Shown: piece after piece, positions 1 through 3,767 of the stretch
Layout: each line of letters starts with the position of its first letter
How positions within the stretch are numbered: the stretch's first letter is position 1
Source of the DNA: an uncultured Ardenticatenia bacterium
GTDB taxonomy: Bacteria; Chloroflexota; Anaerolineae; Promineifilales; Promineifilaceae
Direction: 5' to 3'
Assembly (NCBI GenBank): GCA_937858165.1
Contig: CALLZA010000305.1
Location: 1 to 6,154 of the forward strand
Length of the DNA stretch: 6,154 nt
Position numbers and translations under genes: made by a program
The notes under the pieces: model-generated
What the model was told of the DNA's origin: nothing
The model's input: the letters and a program-made list of their open reading frames with translations, nothing else
Database searches by the model: none

Positions 1-188
1 CCGTGTCTATATTCTGTTAGTGGTGAGTTATCTTCCATGTCGTAGTCTTGGTTTTGGATTTGAGCATCATTGTCTCACTAAATTGGTAATAGCCTTGTTG
101 TCGCTCATCTAGTCGTTTTGTTTCTGCATCTCGTTTATGCTTTAATTTGAAAGATGATGTATAGATCTTTGTTTTTTTTTTTTTTTTT
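1..188. other. Sequencing noise and T homopolymer outside the adapter
   Basis: This stretch is AT-rich, has no coding character and is unlike the GC-rich insert. It ends in a run of 17 T (172-188) directly abutting the outer end of the P7 adapter. Read on the minus strand, this is the usual appearance of an Illumina read that runs off the end of its template: adapter, then poly-A, then random base calls. I see no gene, RNA or repeat in 1-171. It should be trimmed and not treated as genomic DNA. Confidence 0.93.
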
Positions 189-254
189 CAAGCAGAAGAC
201 GGCATACGAGATCTAGTACGGTCTCGTGGGCTCGGAGATGTGTATAAGAGACAG
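189..254 (+). other. Illumina P7 / i7 index / Nextera read-2 adapter
   Basis: The parts are in exact library order: the 24-nt P7 flow-cell sequence (189-212, beginning CAAGCAGAAGACGGC), an 8-nt index CTAGTACG (213-220, which I recall as Nextera i7 index N702), the 15-nt read-2 linker GTCTCGTGGGCTCGG (221-235) and the 19-bp Tn5 mosaic end AGATGTGTATAAGAGACAG (236-254). All match without error as far as I can see. The mosaic end marks the tagmentation junction, so genomic sequence begins at 255. Confidence 0.98.
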
Positions 255-655
255 CTGTGTTGCAGGGCAAGCTGGTCATCACCGTCGTCGCCCCCCTGGG
301 CCAGCCCAAGGCCCGCGCCGTGCGCCTGCCCAGCGGCCTGTCGGCGGCCGAAGAGGCGCAGCAGCAACTCGGCCGCGGCGTGACCGTCGTCGCCGCCTTC
401 CAGAACATCTCCGCCGTCCATCTGCGCGACCTGGAGCACGAACTCGACTGCGACGTGCTCATCTGCGGCGAGAAGGCGGCCGACAAGGACGTGGTTGCCG
501 GGCTGTGCCGCGACGCCGGGATGCGCGGCATCAACGCCGGCGCGCTGGCCAATGCCGTCGTGGCCGAGGGGTTGACGGCCGTGCTGCTGGGCATCAACGT
601 CCGCCACAAGATCAGCGGCGCGGGCATTCGCATCACCGGCCTGCCGGCCGAGTAG
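255..655 (+). CDS. npdG: NADPH-dependent F420 reductase, 3' part (5' end lost at adapter)
   Basis: The product is the C-terminal ~133 residues of F420H2:NADP+ oxidoreductase, a cytoplasmic enzyme that passes hydride between NADP(H) and the deazaflavin cofactor F420. The frame is open from the adapter junction (first full codon 257) to TAG at 653-655. Family hallmarks, numbered from codon 257, are the GKLVITVVAPL strand after the Rossmann core, LPSGLSAAEEAQ (24-35), VVAAFQNISA (44-53), DCDVLICGE, the GINAGALANA segment, and the C-terminal SGAGIRITGL (about 120-129). The family is usually about 210-230 residues, so the N-terminal ~85-95 residues with the NADP-binding glycine loop are missing. 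The loss is due to the end of the cloned insert, not gene decay. The GTG at 257 is internal and is not the real start. It implies that the host makes F420, which fits Actinobacteria, archaea and some Chloroflexota. The glycosylase gene follows after 6 nt, probably in the same transcript. Confidence 0.93.
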
Positions 656-661
656 GCGGGC

Positions 662-1309
662 ATGGCGACCAGTGATCGCGTGCCCACACCCCTGCCCCCC
701 TCCTTCTACGCCCAGCCCACCCTGACCGTCGCCCGCCGGCTGCTGGGGGCGCGGCTGGTGCGCGTCTTGCCGGGCGGGGCACGCCTGTCCGGCCGCATCG
801 TCGAGACGGAGGCCTACACCGGCCTCGACGACCTGGCCTCCCACGGCCGCCGCAAACCCACCAAGCGCAACGCGCCCATGTATGGCCCGCCCGGCCGGGC
901 CTACATCTACTTCACCTACGGCAACTACTGGATGCTCAACGTCGTCACCGAGCCGGAGGGGCAGCCGGCGGCCGTGCTCATCCGCGCCATTGAGCCGCTG
1001 GAGGGGTTGGACGAGATGGCGGCGCGCCGCCCCGACCGCCCGCCGCTGGAGTGGACGAGCGGCCCGGCCAAGCTCGTGCTGGCCTTCGGCATCACCGGCG
1101 ATATGAACACCATTGACATGACCACCACCGACGGCGGCCTGTGGATCGAGCCGGACGGGAGCGTGCCCGACGAGCGCGTGCGCACCGGCCCGCGCGTCGG
1201 CCTGAACACAACGCCGGAGCCGTGGCTGTCGTTACCGTGGCGCTTCTGGGTGGCGGGCAATCTCTACGTGTCCAAAGGTAGCGGGAGGCGTGATACTACC
1301 CAGACCTGA
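662..1309 (+). CDS. mpg: DNA-3-methyladenine glycosylase (AAG/MPG family)
   Basis: This is a monofunctional base-excision repair glycosylase of the mammalian AAG type (Pur_DNA_glyco fold) that removes alkylated or deaminated purines such as 3-methyladenine and hypoxanthine. The 215-aa length is normal for bacterial members. The active-site block is intact. ETEAY at 48-52 supplies the likely catalytic Glu50 and Tyr52, and His61 follows in DLASHG. The RNAPMYGPPGRAYIYFTYG block (69-87) carries Tyr83 and Tyr86, the latter matching the DNA-intercalating tyrosine, and Asn93 lies in MLNVV. These correspond to human Glu125, Tyr127, His136, Tyr159, Tyr162 and Asn169. AVLIRAIEPLEG, the GPAKL helix and GPRVGLN are also family features. 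The ATG lies 6 nt after the F420 reductase stop, with only a weak GGCGGG before it. The last residues (about DTTQT) and the TGA are encoded by the edge of a palindromic repeat, so the native C-terminus may have been altered there. Confidence 0.96.
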   Translation: MATSDRVPTPLPPSFYAQPTLTVARRLLGARLVRVLPGGARLSGRIVETEAYTGLDDLASHGRRKPTKRNAPMYGPPGRAYIYFTYGNYWMLNVVTEPEGQPAAVLIRAIEPLEGLDEMAARRPDRPPLEWTSGPAKLVLAFGITGDMNTIDMTTTDGGLWIEPDGSVPDERVRTGPRVGLNTTPEPWLSLPWRFWVAGNLYVSKGSGRRDTTQT

Positions 1310-1335
1310 CAGGTCTCAGAAGACCTGTCAGGTCT
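1302..1335. repeat. Palindromic repeat pair forming a 15-bp hairpin
   Basis: Two arms, AGACCTGACAGGTCT (1302-1316) and AGACCTGTCAGGTCT (1321-1335), are exact reverse complements around a CAGA loop. Each arm is itself a 7-bp palindrome around one central base (AGACCTG-W-CAGGTCT), so the unit can fold in two ways. The TGA stop of the glycosylase gene (1307-1309) lies in the left arm. No U-tract follows the stem, so it is a poor intrinsic terminator on either strand. It looks more like a dispersed REP-type or small mobile palindrome. I recall similar AGACCTGTCAGGT-type palindromes scattered in Chloroflexota and other environmental genomes, but cannot check that here. The hairpin could still protect the 3' end of the mRNA. 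Confidence 0.88.
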
Positions 1336-1399
1336 AGGCAACCCCCAAATGGTCAACAATTGAGCAGTGGTTGGTCTGGAGTCGTCTCGCCCAGGGCGC

Positions 1400-1405
1400 T
1401 ATCCT
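1400..1405 (+). promoter_or_regulatory. Putative -10 box TATCCT of a leaderless promoter
   Basis: TATCCT is followed by only six bases (GTCACC) before the ATG at 1412, so transcription would begin at or next to the start codon. No Shine-Dalgarno sequence precedes that ATG. No good -35 hexamer sits 16-18 nt upstream; TTGGTC at 1371 is 23 nt away. The call rests on position and on the same arrangement at the two other promoter-proximal starts in the window. Confidence 0.45.
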
Positions 1406-1411
1406 GTCACC

Positions 1412-1690
1412 ATGCCCTATGAGCAGATGAGTGACGAAACGCTGCTAGAGCGCGTTGGCCGCTGTGACCAGGCCGCACTGGCCGCTCTCTACGACCGCTA
1501 TGCGGCGGCGGCGCTGGCCGTGGCCACGCTGGTAACCGGCCAGCGCGCCGCGGCCGAGACCGTCGTCGAGCAGCTCTTCTGGTCCGTCTGGCGCGGTGAG
1601 ATCGTCACTGACGGCCGCATCCGCCACCACCTGATGCTCGGCGCGCGCCAACTGGCCCGCGGCCGGGTTGCCTTCCCGCTGGGTGGCTAA
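1412..1690 (+). CDS. Small sigma-70 region-2-like protein, no region 4
   Basis: This 92-aa protein resembles the first half of an ECF sigma factor only. SDETLLERVGRCDQAALAALYDRYA (7-31) matches the ECF start pattern. AAETVVEQLFWSVWR (47-61) matches the region 2.2 core-binding helix, usually AEDVVQEVFLRLWR-like. A basic ARQLARGR segment lies where regions 2.3/2.4 end. It then stops. There is no linker or helix-turn-helix region 4, and the DNA downstream is the opposite-strand GNAT gene, so no remnant follows. ATG 1412 is preferred because of the -10 box 6 nt upstream; ATG 1427 is an in-frame alternative, and frames reaching back to 1367 lose the similarity. It could be a decayed sigma factor, or a small functional protein that binds RNA polymerase or an anti-sigma factor. 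The reading frame is intact. Its stop TAA (1688-1690) overlaps the GNAT stop tail to tail. Confidence 0.7.
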   Translation: MPYEQMSDETLLERVGRCDQAALAALYDRYAAAALAVATLVTGQRAAAETVVEQLFWSVWRGEIVTDGRIRHHLMLGARQLARGRVAFPLGG

Positions 1691-2094
1691 GACGTGCGCT
1701 TCGGCCGCTGCATGTAGCGGTCGGGCGGCACCGGCTCGAAGCCGTACTGCGCGTAGAGCTTGTGAGCGTCCTTCGTCGCCAGCAGCAGGCGCACACCCTG
1801 TAGATCAGGGTGATCCTCCACCGCCTGCACCAGCGCCTTGCCCACCCCCTGCCCGCGATGCGCCTCCACCACGAACACGTCGGCCAGCCAGCCGAAGGTG
1901 GCGTAGTCGGTGACGACACGGGCGAAGCCGACCAATCGCCCGTCGTGATACGCCCCGAAGCACAGCGAATTGTCGAAGGCGCGCTGCACCACCTCGCGTG
2001 GGCGGCCGATGGCCCAGTAGGCGCTCTCCGATAGGCAGTGATGGATGAGGGTCATGTCCAGCCGGTTGGGATCGGTCGAAATCTCCAGGTTCAT
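1687..2094 (-). CDS. GNAT family N-acetyltransferase
   Basis: This 135-aa single-domain GNAT protein would transfer acetyl from acetyl-CoA to an amine; the acceptor cannot be deduced. Visible features are SESAYWAIGRPREVVQRAFDN-type N-terminal helices (22-42), the central strands SLCFGAYHDGRLVGFARVV (43-61), LADVFVVEAHRGQGVGKAL (70-88) with the acetyl-CoA pyrophosphate loop RGQGVG at 80-85, and the C-terminal LYAQYGFEPV (113-122) typical of motif B. I chose ATG 2094 because it lies 7 nt after a TAGAAT -10 box and the similarity begins there. ATG 2103 (138 aa) is an alternative, and longer frames add an arginine-rich stretch that does not belong. The gene is convergent with the sigma-2-like gene and divergent from the ECF sigma gene, with 38 bp between the start codons. 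It is probably a one-gene transcript. Confidence 0.92.
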   Translation of the reverse strand: MNLEISTDPNRLDMTLIHHCLSESAYWAIGRPREVVQRAFDNSLCFGAYHDGRLVGFARVVTDYATFGWLADVFVVEAHRGQGVGKALVQAVEDHPDLQGVRLLLATKDAHKLYAQYGFEPVPPDRYMQRPKRTS

Positions 2095-2101
2095 GGGAAC
2101 C

Positions 2102-2107
2102 ATTCTA
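2102..2107 (-). promoter_or_regulatory. Putative -10 box TAGAAT for the GNAT gene
   Basis: Read on the minus strand, TAGAAT is followed by GGTTCCC (7 nt) and then the ATG at 2094. This puts the likely transcription start at the start codon, giving a leaderless mRNA. No purine-rich ribosome site lies before that ATG. A second possible minus-strand -10, TATACA, sits at 2123-2118 and would give a leader of roughly 15-20 nt. No TTGACA-like -35 was seen. Confidence 0.45.
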
Positions 2108-2119
2108 CCAGCCGCGGTG

Positions 2120-2125
2120 TATAGT
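2120..2125 (+). promoter_or_regulatory. Putative -10 box TATAGT for the ECF sigma gene
   Basis: TATAGT is followed by 7 nt (GGTATGA) and then the ATG at 2133. The sigma gene has no Shine-Dalgarno, so leaderless initiation fits. An alternative reading is that GGGAAC (2095-2100), 16 nt before GTGTAT (2117-2122), is an ECF-type -35/-10 pair, which would make the gene autoregulated. The two readings predict nearly the same transcription start. Confidence 0.48.
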
Positions 2126-2132
2126 GGTATGA

Positions 2133-2744
2133 ATGAGCGCAATCGACGCCGACGCCGGCGGCCCACGACTTGCGGCCGACCCGGCGGAGGCCGACCTGGT
2201 CCGGCGCGCCCGTCAGGGAGATCAGACCGCCTGGGAGGCGCTCGTCGGCCGCCACCAGGAGCCGGTCTTCCGCCTGGCCTACCTGATCCTGGGCGACGCC
2301 GCCGAGGCCGAGGACATCGCCCAGGAGGCGTTCGTCCGCGCCACTCTGGCGCTGGGTCGGTTCGACGAGGCGCGGCCGCTGCGCCCCTGGCTGCTCAGCA
2401 TCGCCGCCAATCTGGCCCGCAACCGGCGGCGAGGGCTGGGGCGGGCCTGGGCGGCCATGCAGCGCGCCTTCCTGAGCGAACCGCGCCGCCATCACCCGCC
2501 GCCCGACCGCACGCCCGCGTCTGACGCCCGCCGCCTGCGCCAGGCGGTCGAACGGCTGCGGCCCGACGCCCGCGACGTGGTCTACCTGCGCTACTTCCTG
2601 GGGCTGTCGGAGGCGGAAACGGCCGCCGCGCTGAACATCCCGCCCGGCACGGCCAAGTCGCGCCACAGCCGGGCGCTGGCCCTGTTGCGCGCCGTCATCG
2701 ACGCCGACTTTCCCGATTTGCGCGAGGCGCTGGGGAGCGATTGA
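2133..2744 (+). CDS. ECF (extracytoplasmic function) RNA polymerase sigma factor
   Basis: A complete 203-aa sigma-70 family factor with regions 2 and 4 only. Region 2 spans about 22-100: DLVRRARQGDQTAWEALV, LAYLILGDAAEAEDIAQEAFVRA (the core-polymerase helix) and RPWLLSIAANLARNRRR (promoter -10 recognition). A proline- and arginine-rich linker follows (about 101-130). Region 4 spans about 133-192: AVERLRPDARDVVYLRYFLGLSEAETAAALNIPPGTAKSRHSRALALLR, with the helix-turn-helix (LSEAETAAALNIPPGTAKSR) that reads the -35 element. The length is typical. It starts at ATG 2133, 7 nt after a TATAGT box and with no ribosome site. It ends one nucleotide before the anti-sigma ATG, so the two genes are an operon and the sigma factor is presumably held inactive by that protein. 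The exact ECF group cannot be assigned by eye. Confidence 0.95.
   Translation: MSAIDADAGGPRLAADPAEADLVRRARQGDQTAWEALVGRHQEPVFRLAYLILGDAAEAEDIAQEAFVRATLALGRFDEARPLRPWLLSIAANLARNRRRGLGRAWAAMQRAFLSEPRRHHPPPDRTPASDARRLRQAVERLRPDARDVVYLRYFLGLSEAETAAALNIPPGTAKSRHSRALALLRAVIDADFPDLREALGSD
2732..2737 (+). promoter_or_regulatory. Ribosome binding site GGGGAG of the anti-sigma gene
   Basis: GGGGAG lies 8 nt before ATG 2746, inside the last codons of the sigma gene. It gives the second gene of the pair its own ribosome site, in contrast to the sigma gene, which has none. This supports translational coupling of the pair and fixes the start at 2746. Confidence 0.75.
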
Positions 2745-2745
2745 G

Positions 2746-3564
2746 ATGGAACAGATAGACGACACCCGCTGGGAGCAATCCCTGGAGCAAATGGCGCGAC
2801 GCTTCGACTACCCGCCGACGCCGGCGATCGCTGGCAAGCTGCGCGGGCGTATGCCGACCGCCGCCGGAAGGGGAATCGGCGGTCGGCGGTCGGCAGTCGG
2901 CGGTCGGCTCGCCTGGGCGCTCCTTCTGCTCGGCGTCGCCGCCGCCCTGCTGGCCGCGCCGCCGACGCGGGCCGCCATCCTGTCGTTCTTCGCCCGCGTC
3001 GGGGCCATCGACATCTTCATCGACGAGCGCGCGCTCCCGGCTCCGCTACCAACAGCCGTCCCCGCGGCACCCCATGCTGTCACCCCCGTGGACAGTGTGG
3101 GCCACTCCCTGTCGCTGATCGCGCTGGGCGAGCCGACGACAGCGGCCGCGGCGGCACAGCGGCTGGGCTTCGCGCCGCGCGTCCCTGCCGCGCTGGGCGC
3201 GCCGGATGAGGTCTACCTCCACCGCGACGTGGACTTGCCGGCTGTCACCCTTGTCTGGCGCGGGCCGGACAGCGCTCCCCTGTCACTGACGCAGATCGCC
3301 GTAGCCGAGTTCGCCCGCAAGATGGTCAGCGAGGGGGGCGTGCAGGAGACGACGGTCAACGGCGCGACCGCTATGTGGCTGCCGGGGCCGCACAGGCTAC
3401 TGCTGTTCGGCGATGGGCCGCCAAACGCCGGCCTCATCGCCTCGAACGTCCTCATCTGGGTGAGCGACGGCTACACCTTCCGCCTGGAAGGCGACCTGAC
3501 GCTGGCCGAGGCGCGGCGCATTGCCGAATCCATCACCCCGCCGGCCACACCGGTCGCTGATTAG
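2746..3564 (+). CDS. Membrane-anchored probable anti-sigma factor, DUF4367-like C-terminus
   Basis: A 272-aa protein encoded one nucleotide after its ECF sigma factor. Residues 1-54 form a cytoplasmic part with a helix, RWEQSLEQMARRFDYPPTPAIAGKLR-like, of the kind found at the front of sigma partners in Chloroflexota. A single transmembrane segment follows at about 55-71 (LAWALLLLGVAAALLAA). The rest is an extracytoplasmic domain. There is no cysteine, so it is not a zinc-binding ZAS-type anti-sigma factor. The C-terminal part (about 125-265), with PAALGAPDEVYL, VNGATAMWLPGPHRLLLF and LIWVSDGYTFRLEGDLTLAEARRIAESI, resembles the DUF4367 / outer-membrane-lipoprotein-carrier type domains often fused to such proteins. 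Likely role: bind the sigma factor at the membrane and release it on an envelope signal. Pairing and topology support this; direct anti-sigma homology is weak by eye. A heptamer repeat encodes residues 44-54, just before the membrane segment. Confidence 0.82.
   Translation: MEQIDDTRWEQSLEQMARRFDYPPTPAIAGKLRGRMPTAAGRGIGGRRSAVGGRLAWALLLLGVAAALLAAPPTRAAILSFFARVGAIDIFIDERALPAPLPTAVPAAPHAVTPVDSVGHSLSLIALGEPTTAAAAAQRLGFAPRVPAALGAPDEVYLHRDVDLPAVTLVWRGPDSAPLSLTQIAVAEFARKMVSEGGVQETTVNGATAMWLPGPHRLLLFGDGPPNAGLIASNVLIWVSDGYTFRLEGDLTLAEARRIAESITPPATPVAD
2876..2908 (+). repeat. Tandem heptamer repeat TCGGCGG, 4.7 copies
   Basis: The units are TCGGCGG (2876), TCGGCGG (2883), TCGGCAG (2890), TCGGCGG (2897) and a partial TCGGC (2904), with one substitution at 2895. 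Seven is not a multiple of three, so the peptide IGGRRSAVGGR has a 7-residue period per three units, and a one-unit gain or loss would shift the frame. It lies in a low-complexity cytoplasmic linker just before the transmembrane segment. GTCGGCN-type heptamers are, as I recall, scattered in several environmental phyla including Chloroflexota. Confidence 0.85.
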
Positions 3565-3625
3565 GGTCGCGACCAGAGCGAAAAGGGGGATAATCGAGCA
3601 CAGTTCGTTACTTTCGGGGCGGCAG

Positions 3626-3647
3626 CGTCACTCTATACATAGTGACG
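3626..3647. promoter_or_regulatory. Inverted repeat CGTCACT-N8-AGTGACG, operator-like
   Basis: Perfect 7-bp arms flank CTATACAT, giving a 22-bp dyad whose centre contains a possible -10 element (TATACA, 3634-3639). A dyad over a -10 box is the usual layout of a repressor operator. It could also fold as a weak hairpin in RNA. It lies about 120 nt before the start of the secreted-protein gene. The binding protein is unknown. Confidence 0.4.
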
Positions 3648-3750
3648 GCCTAACTGGGCCGCATACGGCGAGCGTGGGGTGAGCCTACATCTGCGCCCGT
3701 CGCCAACACCATGCCCCGTTGGCTTCCGGTCAGCGAGGACAAGTCGAACC

Positions 3751-3756
3751 AAGGAG
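3751..3756 (+). promoter_or_regulatory. Ribosome binding site AAGGAG of the HAF-repeat gene
   Basis: AAGGAG (extended AAGGAGAG) precedes ATG 3768 with an 11-nt spacer. It decides the start: the codon at 3768 is followed by a proper signal peptide, whereas the upstream in-frame ATG at 3711 has no ribosome site. Confidence 0.8.
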
Positions 3757-3767
3757 AGTCATCCCCC

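Larger units (their letters stand above)
3565..3767 (+). promoter_or_regulatory. Intergenic region before the HAF-repeat gene
   Basis: A 203-nt gap holding the leader of the secreted-protein gene. It starts with a perfect 10-bp palindrome GGTCGCGACC (3565-3574) right after the anti-sigma stop. GATAAT at 3589-3594 could be a -10 box without an obvious -35. At 3626-3647 an inverted repeat encloses TATACAT. A short GGCC-N6-GGCC hairpin lies at 3647-3660. No intrinsic terminator with a T-run is visible after the sigma operon, so read-through is possible. An ATG at 3711 opens the same frame as the next gene but lacks a ribosome site and would spoil the signal peptide. Confidence 0.4.

Noticed and set aside
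1..188. Low-GC end as foreign or phage DNA joined to a high-GC chromosome
   Set aside because: It lies outside the P7 adapter and begins with a T homopolymer, so it is read-through noise and not DNA from the organism.
142..844. Minus-strand open frames of about 180-220 codons over the adapter and the F420 reductase gene
   Set aside because: They run antisense to recognisable coding sequence and take their C-termini from adapter sequence.
1302..1335. The 15-bp hairpin as an ordinary rho-independent terminator
   Set aside because: No T-tract follows on either strand, and it overlaps the stop codon; a dispersed palindrome explains it better, although a 3'-end role is not excluded.
2091..2765. 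A 224-codon minus-strand open frame opposite the ECF sigma gene
   Set aside because: Stop-poor antisense frames are common at this GC content. The plus-strand frame has unmistakable sigma regions 2 and 4, and the antisense product has no recognisable motif.
3711..3767. Upstream ATG at 3711 as the start of the HAF-repeat gene
   Set aside because: It has no ribosome site, and it would put a polar 19-residue extension before the signal peptide, while ATG 3768 follows AAGGAG.
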